From contig NZ_SMKY01000029.1 of NCBI RefSeq assembly GCF_004349235.1, forward strand, positions 1 to 54,028: 54,028 nucleotides of DNA, given 5' to 3'. This DNA comes from Actinomadura darangshiensis. Lineage in GTDB: Bacteria > Actinomycetota > Actinomycetes > Streptosporangiales > Streptosporangiaceae. Below the pieces are notes generated by a model. The model worked only from the letters and a program-made list of their open reading frames with translations, ran no database searches and was not told the origin of the DNA. This document shows, piece by piece, positions 26,113 to 34,495 of this stretch; within the stretch, counting starts at the first letter, position 1, and every line of letters begins with the position of its first letter. Position numbers and translations under genes: made by a program.

Positions 26113-27372
26113 ATGCAGGAGATCGTGCGGAAGGCCGACGGCTGCCGGGTGTGCGGGCGGGACGACTGGCTGGACGTCGTGTCGTTCGGCGAGACCCCGC
26201 TCGCCGGCGACTTCCTCGACCCGGACGCCCCGATCGGCGCGGAGCGGCGGGTACCGCTGGAGGTCGTGGTGTGCCGCGGCTGCCGGCTGATGAGCCTGCG
26301 CCACGTCGTCGACCCGGAGGCGATGTTCGGGCACTACCGGTACGTCTCGTCCGAGTCCGAGACGATCATGAGCCACATGCGGCGGCTGGTCGCCGACGCG
26401 GACCTGGCCGAGGGCGACCTCGTCGTCGAGTTCGGCAGCAACACCGGCGTCCACCTGGACCTGTTCCGGCGGGCGGGGATGCGGGTGGCGGGCGTCGACC
26501 CGGCCCGCAACCTCGCCGAGATCGCCAACGCCCGCGGCGTGGAGACAGTGCCGGAGCCGTTCACCGGACGCGTCGGCGCCCGGCTGACCGAGCGGCACGG
26601 CCGGGCCCGGCTGGTGCTGGGCCGGCAGTGCTTCGCCCACATCGACGGCGTGCACGAGGTCCTGGACGGGGTGACGGCCGTCCTCGACCCGGGCGGCGTG
26701 CTCACCATCGAGGTCCCGTACCTGGTGGAGCTGCTCGCCAACGACGAGTTCGACACCATCTTCCACGAGCACCTGTCGTACTTCTCGCTCGGCACGCTGC
26801 GCACCCTGTTCGGCATGCACGGGCTCGACCTCGTGGACGTGCGGACGGCGCCCGTGCACGGCGGCTCCATCGTCGTGTCCGCCGCGCCGCGCGGCGCGGG
26901 CCGCCCGGAGCGTCCGGCGGTCGCGCGGATGCTGGCCCGCGAGGACGCGCTCGGCCTGTCCGGCGACGGCCCGTACCTGGAATTCGCGCGCCACACCGAG
27001 GCCGCCCGCGCGGAGATCGGCGACCTCATCCGCTCGCTCGCCGCCGAGGGCCGCACGGTCGCCGGGTACGGCGCGCCCGCCAAGGGCGCCACGCTGCTCA
27101 ACGCGTGCGGGCTCACGCGGGAGCAGGTGCTGTTCTGCACCGACACCACCCAACTCAAGCAGGGCCGGCTGATGCCCGGCTCGCGGGTCCCGATCGTCTC
27201 GCCGGAGGAGGGGCTGGCCCGCCGGCCGGACTACTTCCTGCTGCTGGCCTGGAACTACGCCGACGAGATCATCGCCCGCGAGGGCGCGTACCTGGAGGCG
27301 GGCGGCCGGTTCATCGTGCCGGTCCCGCGGCCCCGGTTCGTGACCGCGCCGTCCGCCGTCCCGGCGCCCTGA
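26113..27372 (+). CDS. NDP-sugar C-methyltransferase (NovU/TylC3 family)
   Basis: Transfers a methyl group from SAM to a ketosugar carbon. The protein has 419 residues with the three-part family layout: an N-terminal zinc domain (CRVCG and CRGCR), a central SAM domain (VVEFGSNTGVHLDLFR, GVDPARNLAEIA, EVPYLVELLANDEFDTI, FHEHLSYFS) and a C-terminal domain (VAGYGAPAKGATLLNACGL, with DYFLLLAWNYADEII). AGGAGG precedes the ATG. TylC3 acts at C-3 of 2,6-dideoxy substrates and NovU at C-5. No 2,3-dehydratase is visible here, so C-5 methylation is more consistent, but the regiochemistry is inferred. Confidence 0.94.
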   Translation: MQEIVRKADGCRVCGRDDWLDVVSFGETPLAGDFLDPDAPIGAERRVPLEVVVCRGCRLMSLRHVVDPEAMFGHYRYVSSESETIMSHMRRLVADADLAEGDLVVEFGSNTGVHLDLFRRAGMRVAGVDPARNLAEIANARGVETVPEPFTGRVGARLTERHGRARLVLGRQCFAHIDGVHEVLDGVTAVLDPGGVLTIEVPYLVELLANDEFDTIFHEHLSYFSLGTLRTLFGMHGLDLVDVRTAPVHGGSIVVSAAPRGAGRPERPAVARMLAREDALGLSGDGPYLEFARHTEAARAEIGDLIRSLAAEGRTVAGYGAPAKGATLLNACGLTREQVLFCTDTTQLKQGRLMPGSRVPIVSPEEGLARRPDYFLLLAWNYADEIIAREGAYLEAGGRFIVPVPRPRFVTAPSAVPAP

Positions 27373-27427
27373 CGCCGCCGCGACGCCGCCTCGTCCCCTC
27401 CCGGCCCGAGCGCTGCGGCACCGCGGA

Positions 27428-27456
27428 TGTCCTGTCGCCGCCGCGGCGTTCGTCGG
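27428..27456 (+). promoter_or_regulatory. ECF-type promoter upstream of the SRPBCC gene
   Basis: Plus strand: -35 TGTCCT (27428-27433), 17-nt spacer, -10 CGTCGG (27451-27456) in the context CGTTCGTCGGGTAG. Same hexamers and spacing as the two promoters on the left side. Leader to the ATG is roughly 50 nt. It separates this gene transcriptionally from the sugar operon. Confidence 0.7.
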
Positions 27457-27512
27457 GTAGACGAGACCCGACGGCGCACGGCCGCCCGTGCCCGACCCCC
27501 GAGAGGCCCTTC

Positions 27513-28049
27513 ATGACCGACGCATCCTTTCGGCCCGGCGCCGCCCTGTCCCGCGACCCGGGGACGGAGCGGCCCGTGCTGCGGCTCGACCACCGCTACC
27601 CCCGTCCGGCCGAGCGGATCTGGCGCGCGCTGACCGACGGCGCCGAGCTGTCCCGGTGGACGCCCTGGGAGGTGGCCGTCGACCCCGTCCCCGGCGGCGC
27701 GATCCGGCTCGCGTTCGCGGGCGGCGCCCCGGAGGCGGGGACGGTCACCGCGGCCGAGCAGCCCCGGCTGCTGGAGTTCCACTGGCCCGGCATCCCCGGC
27801 AGCCCGTACGACGAGAACCTGCGCTGGACGGTCTCGCCCGACGCCGGCGGAAGCGTCCTCGTCCTCGACGTGACGCTGCAGGACCTCGCGCACGCGCCGC
27901 AAAGCGCCGCCGGCTACCATCTCTCGCTCGCCCATCTGGACGACCTGCTCGCCGGGCGGCCGGTGCGGCGCGCGCAGATCCCGCCGGCCGACCCGCGGTT
28001 CCAGCCGCTCGTGGACCACTACACCGCCGTCCTGCCCGGCGAGGTGTGA
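27513..28049 (+). CDS. SRPBCC/AHSA1-domain protein
   Basis: Small START-like hydrophobic-cavity protein of 178 residues. Family signatures: LDHRYPRPAERIWRALTDGA at the start of the fold, LSRWTPW, PVPGGAIRLAF, RLLEFHWP, and a C-terminal helix HLSLAHLDDLLAG. AHSA1/ATPase-activator-like proteins bind lipophilic ligands; no catalytic role can be assigned. It has its own ECF-like promoter identical in hexamers and spacing to those of the MMPL exporter and the hydrolase, so it may belong to the same stress or export response rather than to core biosynthesis. It is convergent with the 4-ketoreductase, 15 bp away. Confidence 0.85.
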   Translation: MTDASFRPGAALSRDPGTERPVLRLDHRYPRPAERIWRALTDGAELSRWTPWEVAVDPVPGGAIRLAFAGGAPEAGTVTAAEQPRLLEFHWPGIPGSPYDENLRWTVSPDAGGSVLVLDVTLQDLAHAPQSAAGYHLSLAHLDDLLAGRPVRRAQIPPADPRFQPLVDHYTAVLPGEV

Positions 28050-28064
28050 CCGGCGGCGTTTCGG

Positions 28065-28928
28065 CTACGCGTCCAGGTCCAGGTGTGGGAACGCGGCTTC
28101 CAGTGCCGCGCGCCAGTGCTGGATCGGGGCGAGCCCGGCGCGCGCCCACGCCGCGTGCCCGAGGACGGTGTACCGGGGACGCAGGTGCGCGCCCGGGAAG
28201 CGGTCGGCGGGCATCGGCGCCACCCGGCCGGGGTCGGCGCCGAGCAGCCGGAACACCTCGCCGGCGAGGTCCCGGCGGGACGCCGCGCCGCCGCTGGTCG
28301 CGTGGAACACCCCGGCGGCGCCCGTCCGGGCGAGCGCGACGATCTGGCGGGCCGCGTCGGCGGCCCACGTGGGCTGGCCCCACTCGTCGTCCACCGCCTC
28401 GGCGCGGCCGCCGGCCCGCTCGACCCGGGCCATGGCGCGGACGAAGTCGGTCCCGTGCCGGCTGTAGAGCCACGCCGTCCGGACGATCGCCGCGCCCCCG
28501 GCGGCGACCAGGCCGGCGGCGGCGCGCTCCCCCACGAGCTTGGTGCGGCCGTAGGCGCTGAGCGGGCGCACCGGCGCGTCCTCGGCGTAGGGGCGGCGGG
28601 CCGTCCCGTCGAAGACGTAGTCGGTGGACACGTGCACGAGCCGGACCGACGCGTCCGCGCACGCGCGGGCGAGCGCGCCGACCGCGGCGCCGTTGATCCG
28701 CAGCGCCTCCGCCTCGCGCTCCTCGGCGCTGTGGAAGTCCGTCCAGGCCGCGCAGTTCACCAGCACGGACGGCTGGTGCCGGCGGACGGCGGCGCGCACC
28801 GCCCGCCCGTCGGTGAGGTCGAGGTCGCGCCGCGTCAGGGCGACGGTCTCGGCTCGGCGATCGCGGAGCACGTCCTGCAGCTCGCGGCCGAGCACGCCGC
28901 CCGCGCCGGTGATCAGCCAGCGGGTCAT
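28065..28928 (-). CDS. dTDP-4-keto-6-deoxyhexose reductase (RmlD-like)
   Basis: Reduces the 4-keto group of an activated 6-deoxyhexose with NAD(P)H. The protein has 287 residues: WLITGAGGVLGRELQDVL, VLVNCAAWTDFHSAEE, VHVSTDYVFDGT, and LSAYGRTKLVGE with the catalytic Y-x-x-x-K, then IVRTAWLYSRHGTDFV, in RmlD order. Its ATG overlaps the oxidase stop by 4 nt, so it is the last gene of the minus operon that begins at 34001. No 3,5-epimerase lies in the window, so either the sugar keeps the D-gluco-derived configuration or the epimerase is outside. Confidence 0.92.
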   Translation of the reverse strand: MTRWLITGAGGVLGRELQDVLRDRRAETVALTRRDLDLTDGRAVRAAVRRHQPSVLVNCAAWTDFHSAEEREAEALRINGAAVGALARACADASVRLVHVSTDYVFDGTARRPYAEDAPVRPLSAYGRTKLVGERAAAGLVAAGGAAIVRTAWLYSRHGTDFVRAMARVERAGGRAEAVDDEWGQPTWAADAARQIVALARTGAAGVFHATSGGAASRRDLAGEVFRLLGADPGRVAPMPADRFPGAHLRPRYTVLGHAAWARAGLAPIQHWRAALEAAFPHLDLDA

Positions 28929-30430
28929 GCGGGCGGCCGCACCGACAGGCCGTGCCGGAACACCCCGAGCGGGTCGTAGCGTTCCTTCACCCGCTGCAGG
29001 CGCGGATAGTTGCCGCCGTAGTACAGGTCGTGCCACGGCACGCCCGAGGTGTTCCACTCCGGGCCGGCCAGGTCGACGTCCGGGTAGCCGATGTAGGAGC
29101 CGTCGCTGACGGCGTCGGGGACCGGCACTCCCCCAGTGTGCGCGTAGACGTCGCGGTAGAAGCGGCGGATCCAGTCGATGCGGGGTCCATCCTCGTCCGG
29201 GGACGTCCACTGGCCGCCGCAGAACATCGCCTTGAGCACGGGCGTCCGGTGCGCCGCGGCCGTGTCGCCGGACGGGACCTCCGCGATCCGGCAGCCGTAC
29301 CCCGACAGCACGAGGCAGGCGAAGGGGTTGCCGCCGTCCCCGCCGAGGTAGGAGCAGACGACCTCCAGCTGTCGGTCGTCGAACCCCCGGCGCAGGTAGG
29401 CGGCCTTGTTCTTGTAGCGGCCCAGCGGCTCGGGAGGCCAGGTGAAGGACGGCATCCAGCCGCTCATCCACGGCTGGACGGCCCGGTCGTCCACGGCCGG
29501 GACGACGCCGACCCCGCCGGTGAGCCGCGCGTACTGCTCGTCGAGCAGCTCCGCGGCGCCCGGCGCGGCCTCGTCGACGACTGAGGTCAGCGTGATCGCG
29601 CCGGCCGACCGGTGGCTGAGGATGAGGTTGCTCCACAGCGGCGCGGCGGGCGAGCCGGGGGCGGAGTTGTCCTCATGCCAGTCGCAGAAGTTGCGGACGA
29701 GGCGGGTCAGGGCCTTGTCGTCCATCGGTTCCCACGGCCACACCACCGTGCGCCGCAGGACACGTCCGGGTGCGGCGGGCAGGAGCCGCGCCGGGTCCGC
29801 GTCCGGGCTGCGGAACCAGTAGCGGGTCACCACGCCGAAGTTGCCCCCGCCGCCGCCGGTGTGCGCCCACCACAGGTCGCGGTGCGGGTCGTCCGGTTCG
29901 CGGGTCGCGGTGACGACGCGCGGCTCCCCGCCGGCGTCCACCACGACGGCCTCGACGGCGTACAGGTGGTCGACGACCAGCCCGTCCCGCCGCGACAGGT
30001 GGCCGTAGCCGCCGGCGGCGACGTGGCCGCCCATCCCGACGTCGAAGCAGGTCCCGGCCGGGATCGTCACCCCCCACCGGGCGTGCAGGGCCCGGTACAC
30101 CGGGCCGAGCCGGGCGCCCGCGCCGACGGCGAACGCGCGGCGGGCCGGGTCGTAGGCCACGCCGTCCAGCTGCGAGACGTCGAGCAGGACCGCGAGGTCG
30201 GCGGCGGACGCGAAGCCCTCGAAGCAGTGGCCGCCGCTGCGCGCGGCGATCCGGGCCCCCGAGCCGGCCGCGTCGCGCAGCGCGGCGGCGACGTCCGCCG
30301 CCGACACCGCCACCCGGATCTCGCGGGGGCGGGCGGAGAACCGGTGGTTGTAGGCGTCGAGCAGATCCTCGTAGCGCGGGTCGCTCGGCGTCACCACCGC
30401 CGTGCGGGCCGCCGGGTCCGTTGCGGTCAT
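28925..30430 (-). CDS. Berberine-bridge-enzyme-like oxidase with bicovalent FAD
   Basis: FAD-dependent oxidase of 501 residues (FAD_binding_4 plus BBE domain). RSGGHCFEGFA carries His68 for 8-alpha attachment, and PAGTCFDVGMGGHVAAGG carries Cys128 for the second (6-S-cysteinyl) bond. GGGGGNFGVVTRYWF is the second FAD region, and the C-terminal YYGGNYPRLQRVKERYDPLG is the BBE tail. It oxidises alcohols, sugars or C-C bonds using O2; actinomycete members act on glycosides and polyketides. Oxidation of the mandelate alcohol is one possibility in this cluster. GGAGAGCGAC precedes the ATG; there is no signal peptide. Confidence 0.9.
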   Translation of the reverse strand: MTATDPAARTAVVTPSDPRYEDLLDAYNHRFSARPREIRVAVSAADVAAALRDAAGSGARIAARSGGHCFEGFASAADLAVLLDVSQLDGVAYDPARRAFAVGAGARLGPVYRALHARWGVTIPAGTCFDVGMGGHVAAGGYGHLSRRDGLVVDHLYAVEAVVVDAGGEPRVVTATREPDDPHRDLWWAHTGGGGGNFGVVTRYWFRSPDADPARLLPAAPGRVLRRTVVWPWEPMDDKALTRLVRNFCDWHEDNSAPGSPAAPLWSNLILSHRSAGAITLTSVVDEAAPGAAELLDEQYARLTGGVGVVPAVDDRAVQPWMSGWMPSFTWPPEPLGRYKNKAAYLRRGFDDRQLEVVCSYLGGDGGNPFACLVLSGYGCRIAEVPSGDTAAAHRTPVLKAMFCGGQWTSPDEDGPRIDWIRRFYRDVYAHTGGVPVPDAVSDGSYIGYPDVDLAGPEWNTSGVPWHDLYYGGNYPRLQRVKERYDPLGVFRHGLSVRPPA

Positions 30431-30450
30431 GTCGCTCTCCGATCGCCGGT

Positions 30451-31233
30451 TCAGTTGTGGTACTGGCCCCCGTTGACGTCGAGGCAGTGCCCGGTGACCG
30501 CGCGCGCGAGGTCGGAGACCAGGAACACGATCGCGTCGGCGGCCTCGTCCGGCTCGGTGAGCCGGCGCCGGTCGATGGTGGCGGCGGTCTCGTCGTAGAC
30601 CTGCCGGAGGGGGACGCCGCGCTGCTCGGCGACGGCGGCGAAGTGCGCCTTCACGGCGTCCGCCCACAGCGGCCCGGGCGCGACCGTGTTCACCCGGACG
30701 CCGCCGGATCCGAGCTCGGCCGACAGCGTCTGCGCCACCGCCACCAGCGCGCTCTTCACCGTCTTGTAGACGCCCAGGCCGGGCGGCGACTCGCGGATCA
30801 CGCTGGAGGCGACCATCACCACGGCGCCGCCGCGCTCGGCGAGCGCGGGTGCCAGCAGCCGGGTCAGCCGAAGCGCCGCGACGACGTCCACGCCCATGCC
30901 CGCCGCGAACGCGCCGAGGTCGACGGTCGCCAGGTCGGCCGGGGGGATGCCCGCGGTGGCGTTGTTGACCAGCGCGTCCAGGCGCCCGAACGCGTCCACG
31001 GCGCGGGCGGCGAGCGCCGCGGCCGACTCTTCGTCGGTGATGTCGGCCGGCACCGCGACCGCACGGCGGCCGAGCGCCGCCACCTCCGCGGCCACCGCGT
31101 CGAGCCGCTCGCCGTCCCGGGCGGCGAGGACGACGTCCGCGCCGGCGCGGGCGCAGCGCAGCGCCGTCGTGCGGCCGAGCCCCGGTCCCACGCCGGAGAC
31201 CAGGACCGCCTTGTCCCGCAGCAGTCCGTCCAT
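30451..31233 (-). CDS. SDR-family oxidoreductase
   Basis: Classical short-chain dehydrogenase of 260 residues with an intact active site, unlike the SDR at 11254. VLVSGVGPGLGRTTALR is the nucleotide loop, ALVNNATAG the N-N-A element, MVASSVIRES carries the Ser, and GVYKTVKSAL the Y-x-x-x-K. The C-terminus VTGHCLDVNGGQYHN is typical of the family. Cofactor preference is not clear. GGAGGGACGG lies before the ATG. It follows a strong hairpin (31255-31284) and precedes the FAD oxidase by 20 bp, so these two probably act in sequence, but the substrate is not known. Confidence 0.9.
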   Translation of the reverse strand: MDGLLRDKAVLVSGVGPGLGRTTALRCARAGADVVLAARDGERLDAVAAEVAALGRRAVAVPADITDEESAAALAARAVDAFGRLDALVNNATAGIPPADLATVDLGAFAAGMGVDVVAALRLTRLLAPALAERGGAVVMVASSVIRESPPGLGVYKTVKSALVAVAQTLSAELGSGGVRVNTVAPGPLWADAVKAHFAAVAEQRGVPLRQVYDETAATIDRRRLTEPDEAADAIVFLVSDLARAVTGHCLDVNGGQYHN

Positions 31234-31254
31234 GCCCGTCCCTCCGTCCCCGGC

Positions 31255-31284
31255 ACGGGGGCGGCGACGCCTGGCCGCCCCCGT
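31255..31284. terminator. 11-bp perfect hairpin between the YjbR and SDR genes
   Basis: Stem ACGGGGGCGGC (31255-31265), 8-nt loop, stem GCCGCCCCCGT (31274-31284). There is no T-tract on either side, so it may be an actinomycete I-shaped terminator or an attenuator that lowers expression of the downstream SDR-oxidase-ketoreductase genes. Confidence 0.5.
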
Positions 31285-31302
31285 CCCGTCATCGGCCGCC
31301 CG

Positions 31303-31650
31303 TCACCGGGCGTCGTAAGCTGCGACCACCCTCTTGGGGGCCTTGTTGCGCCAGGCGTTCTCGACCAGTTCCCGGACGCGCTCCTCGTCGACCTTCGCCA
31401 GGTCGACCCGCAGGCCGACGAAGATCTTGGTGGCGGCGGTGCGCCACACCTCCTCGTAGACCTCGGAGTCGGCGGCGACGGCCCGCGCCGCCTCCTCCTC
31501 CGACACCGAGAAGACCGCGGTCGCCTCCCCCTTCTCCACGCCGGCGAAGGGCTTCTTGCGGACCTTGAAGCTCGGCAGCCGGAAGTGCGTGACCTCCTCC
31601 ACCTCGGGCAGGGCGAGCGCGAAACGGCGGATGTCGTCGAGCGTGATCAC
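31303..31650 (-). CDS. MmcQ/YjbR-family protein
   Basis: Small protein of 115 residues with the YjbR/CyaY-like fold, formerly called a DNA-binding family. It begins MITLDDIRRFALALPEVEE and contains LPSFKVRKKPFAGV and a helical C-terminus (VRELVENAWRNKAPKRVVAAY), all characteristic. The biochemical role is unknown and these proteins are common as bystanders. The GTG start overlaps the glycosyltransferase stop by 4 nt (GTGA), so it is translated with that gene. Confidence 0.85.
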   Translation of the reverse strand: MITLDDIRRFALALPEVEEVTHFRLPSFKVRKKPFAGVEKGEATAVFSVSEEEAARAVAADSEVYEEVWRTAATKIFVGLRVDLAKVDEERVRELVENAWRNKAPKRVVAAYDAR

Positions 31651-32945
31651 AGCGGGACTCCTTCGGACTCGATGGCGGGGGCGCGCAGCCCTGACCGTCC
31701 GGCCGCCGACCCCTCCAGGGCGGCGGCCACCGCGCCGGGGGCCGGCTCGCTCAGCGTCTCGCGGCGCAGCCGCTCCGCCGCCTCACCGAATCCGGGCTCC
31801 GCCAGCAGCCGGGCGACCGCGTCGCGCACGGTGTCCGGGGTGGCCTCGTCGTGGGAGACTACCAATCCGGCCCCGGTCGCCCGCAGAAGATCGGCGCGCA
31901 CCGTCGAATCGCCGAGCTTGGGCAGCGTGAGCTGCGGAACGCCGTGTCGCATGGCCGTGGACATCACCCCGAACCCGCCCATGTGCACCACGGCCGAGCA
32001 GGTCTCCAGGAGCGGGTCCATGGGGACGAAGTCCACGAGCCGCACGTTGTCCGGCACCGCGGGCCGCTCCCCGTCGCCCGCCGCGACGGTCGCGACCACC
32101 TCGACGTCGAGGGCGGCGAGCCGGTCCAGCAGGGCCGGGCCGAGCAGGTCGGCGCCGTACAGGCCGCGCGCGGTGAGCCCGCCGGTGACGCACACCCGCG
32201 GCCGCCGCGGCGGCTCGCGGAGCCAGTCCGGGATCTCGGCGGGCCCGTTGTACGGGACGTACCGGGCCGGGATCGTCCGCACCCCGGACTCCAGCCGCAT
32301 GCTCGGCGGCGACTGGTCGATCGTCCACTGGCCGGTGAACAGCTCCTCGTCGAAGTCCGCGCCGAACCGCGCCGCCTCGGCGCCGAGCCAGTCGCGCAGC
32401 GGGTCCGAGCGCAGCTCGGGCGAGCGCTCGGCCAGCAGTTCGGTGAACCGGCGGCGGGCGCGCACCCACACGTCCGCGCCCCAGGTCACACGGGCGTGCG
32501 GGATGCCGAGAGCACGGGCGGCGACCGCCGCGGCGAACGTGAACGGCTCCCAGAGGATCATGTCGGGGCGCCATTCGCGCGCATAGCCGGCCAGCCCGTC
32601 GACCAGGCCGTGGTTGAAGTGCTTCCAGGCGTGCTCGACCTGCTCCTCGAAGTAGGCGTGCAGGTCGTCCCAGCCCATCCGGTGGCCGGTGCGGGCCACG
32701 TCCGTGACCCGCTGCACCCAGCCCTCCCAGTCGCCCTTCGCCGAACTGGCCGCCACCACCCGGCGCTGCCAGTCGTGGTCGCCCGCCACGGCGACGGTCG
32801 GCAGGCCGCTCTCCAGCACGGCCGGGACCAGCGGACGCTGCGTCGCCACCCGCACCTCGTGCCCGGCGGCGCGGAGCGCCCAGGCGATCGGCACCATCGG
32901 AAAGAAGTGCGTCCGCTCGGCGTAGGATGCGAACAGGAAACGCAT
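31647..32945 (-). CDS. GT1-family natural-product glycosyltransferase (EryCIII/DesVII-like)
   Basis: Cytosolic GT-B glycosyltransferase of 432 residues that uses a dTDP-deoxysugar. The start MRFLFASYAERTHFFPMVPI and GHEVRVATQRPLV are typical of macrolide/polyketide glycosyltransferases. The C-terminal donor site reads VVHMGGFGVMSTAMRHGVPQ (variant of H-x-G-x-G-T), LTLPKLGDS and a D-E near the end of that segment. RPRVCVTGGLTARG marks the second domain. It is the obvious partner for the dTDP-sugar genes at 23964-27372 and 28065. No DesVIII-type P450-like auxiliary gene is seen beside it. It lies between the O-methyltransferase and YjbR genes. Confidence 0.92.
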   Translation of the reverse strand: MRFLFASYAERTHFFPMVPIAWALRAAGHEVRVATQRPLVPAVLESGLPTVAVAGDHDWQRRVVAASSAKGDWEGWVQRVTDVARTGHRMGWDDLHAYFEEQVEHAWKHFNHGLVDGLAGYAREWRPDMILWEPFTFAAAVAARALGIPHARVTWGADVWVRARRRFTELLAERSPELRSDPLRDWLGAEAARFGADFDEELFTGQWTIDQSPPSMRLESGVRTIPARYVPYNGPAEIPDWLREPPRRPRVCVTGGLTARGLYGADLLGPALLDRLAALDVEVVATVAAGDGERPAVPDNVRLVDFVPMDPLLETCSAVVHMGGFGVMSTAMRHGVPQLTLPKLGDSTVRADLLRATGAGLVVSHDEATPDTVRDAVARLLAEPGFGEAAERLRRETLSEPAPGAVAAALEGSAAGRSGLRAPAIESEGVPL

Positions 32946-32966
32946 CGGAACCCCTCCCCGCCGGCC

Positions 32967-34001
32967 CTAGAGCGGGCGGCCCTCGATGATCGGCAGGCCC
33001 CCGGTGCGCACCACCTCGGCGAGCCGCAGGCCCGCCGCCTCCATCAGCTCCGCCAGCCGGGCCGCGCTGCGGCTGCCGCCGCCGCGCATCGCGAGCAGCA
33101 GCAGGTCGTACAGCTTCCCCCAGCTGAACGCGTCGCCCGGCTCCGACAGCGGCTCGATCACCAGCAGCCGCGAGTCCGGGCCCATCGCGGCGCGCACCGA
33201 CCGCAGCACGTCCACCGCGCGGTCGTCGTCCCCGACGTCGTACAGGGCCCGCTTGAGGATGTACGCGTCGGCGCCGGCCGGCACCGTCTCGAAGAAGCTG
33301 CCGCCCACCACCGTGCACCGGTCGGCCACGCCCGCGGCGGCCAGCACGGGCCTGGCCGCCGCCACGACGCGCGGCTGGTCGAACAGGATGCCGCGCATGC
33401 CGGGGTTGGCCTGCAGCAGCGCCGCGAGGAACGCGCCGTTGCCGCCGCCGACGTCGGCGATCGTGGAGAACCGCGACCACGGGTAGGCGGGCAGCAGCGC
33501 CCGCACCTCGCGCCGGGTCACGCCGCGCTGCGTCGCGTCGAAGCGGGCGCCCTCGTCCGGGTGCTCCGCCATGTACGTCCAGTAGTCCGTGCCGTGCGCG
33601 TGGTCGAAGGCGGGCTCGCCGGTCCGCAGGCTGTGCGGCAGCGACGCCCAAGCCCGGACGTCCGCGGCGAGGAACCGGTAGGCGTCCCGCAGCGACCGCG
33701 GGTGGTCGCTGCGCAGCGGCTGCCCCAGCTCCGTCAGCCCGAACACCTCCGGCTCCGGCTCGGTGAACACGCCCCGTCCGGCGAGCGCCCGCAGCGCCTT
33801 CAGCAGCGCCTGGGGGTCCGTTCCCGTGCCGCGCGCCAGCTCGTCCACCGGGCGCGGCCCGTCCGCGAGCAGGTCGGCGACGCCGAGGTCGCAGACCGCG
33901 CGCAGCGTGAAGGGCACGATGTAGTCGGCCATCTCGGTGAGCCGCGCCACGGACTGCGCGTCCCGGCTCGGCGCGGGCGCCACTGGGCTGGGCGGGGTCA
34001 T
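32967..34001 (-). CDS. SAM-dependent O-methyltransferase (DnrK/TcmO-like, plant-type fold)
   Basis: O-methyltransferase of 344 residues with an N-terminal winged-helix dimerisation domain ([34 protein letters not shown]) and a C-terminal SAM domain: [19 protein letters not shown] (motif I), [10 protein letters not shown] and RLLVIEPL. The segment that often contains a catalytic His (L-x-x-V-L-H-D-W) reads [11 protein letters not shown], so Tyr replaces His; DnrK-like members also lack a His base. A phenolic or catechol hydroxyl, for instance on the HpaB product, is a fitting substrate. The ATG at 34001 starts the minus operon; three copies of the 16-bp motif lie upstream. Confidence 0.9.
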   Translation of the reverse strand: MTPPSPVAPAPSRDAQSVARLTEMADYIVPFTLRAVCDLGVADLLADGPRPVDELARGTGTDPQALLKALRALAGRGVFTEPEPEVFGLTELGQPLRSDHPRSLRDAYRFLAADVRAWASLPHSLRTGEPAFDHAHGTDYWTYMAEHPDEGARFDATQRGVTRREVRALLPAYPWSRFSTIADVGGGNGAFLAALLQANPGMRGILFDQPRVVAAARPVLAAAGVADRCTVVGGSFFETVPAGADAYILKRALYDVGDDDRAVDVLRSVRAAMGPDSRLLVIEPLSEPGDAFSWGKLYDLLLLAMRGGGSRSAARLAELMEAAGLRLAEVVRTGGLPIIEGRPL

Positions 34002-34084
34002 TCGGGTCTCCCTCTGGAGCGTGCCTGGCTGGGTGCGTCCGTGGTGGGCGCCGTGCCCAGGCTCGCCGACCGGCCTACCGGCCC

Positions 34085-34175
34085 GCATCTTCCGGAATGC
34101 CGCGCCGACGCGCAGCCCCGGAGATGCGCCGCACCGCCGCCCCCGGACCGGCCGAACCGGCAATACCGAAGATGC
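34085..34175. promoter_or_regulatory. Divergent promoter region with three 16-bp motifs
   Basis: GCATCTTCCGGAATGC at 34085-34100 is the best consensus copy. Reverse copies follow: GCAGCCCCGGAGATGC at 34112-34127 and GCAATACCGAAGATGC at 34160-34175. Centres are 27 and 48 bp apart. They sit in the 236-bp gap between the O-methyltransferase operon and the MbtH operon. Confidence 0.7.
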
Positions 34176-34237
34176 GCGCGCACCCGCCAAATGGGACGGT
34201 CGGCTCACGGATCCGAGCGGGAAAGGGACCACCACCG

Positions 34238-34444
34238 GTGAATCCATTCGACGACGAGAACCTCTCTTTCCGCGTCCTGACCAATTCCGGCGGGCAATTC
34301 TCGCTCTGGCCCGGGACGCTCGACGTACCGGCCGGATGGAATGTGCGCCACGGCCCCGCCGCACGAGCGGAGTGCCTGGAATCCATCGCGGCGAACTGGA
34401 CGGACATGCGGCCCCGCGCCGCGGCCGGACCGGCCGCCCCCTGA
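34238..34444 (+). CDS. MbtH-like protein
   Basis: A 68-residue MbtH-family chaperone that binds and activates NRPS adenylation domains. The family signature is complete: [33 protein letters not shown], then [21 protein letters not shown]. The GTG at 34238 follows GAAAGGGA and gives the usual N-P-F-D beginning. The A-T didomain at 15634 is the only amino-acid-type A domain in the window and its likely partner, although the genes are about 17 kb apart. It is the first gene after the triple-motif promoter region. Confidence 0.95.
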   Translation: MNPFDDENLSFRVLTNSGGQFSLWPGTLDVPAGWNVRHGPAARAECLESIAANWTDMRPRAAAGPAAP

Positions 34445-34495
34445 CCCCCGGCGTCACCCGACGCACCGGCAGCCACCACAGCAGATGGGACAGTC

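Noticed and set aside
8567..34444. A 4-hydroxyphenylglycine pathway
   Set aside because: HmaS is present but the FMN mandelate oxidase and HpgT aminotransferase are not, and the A domain lacks the Asp needed for an alpha-amino group.
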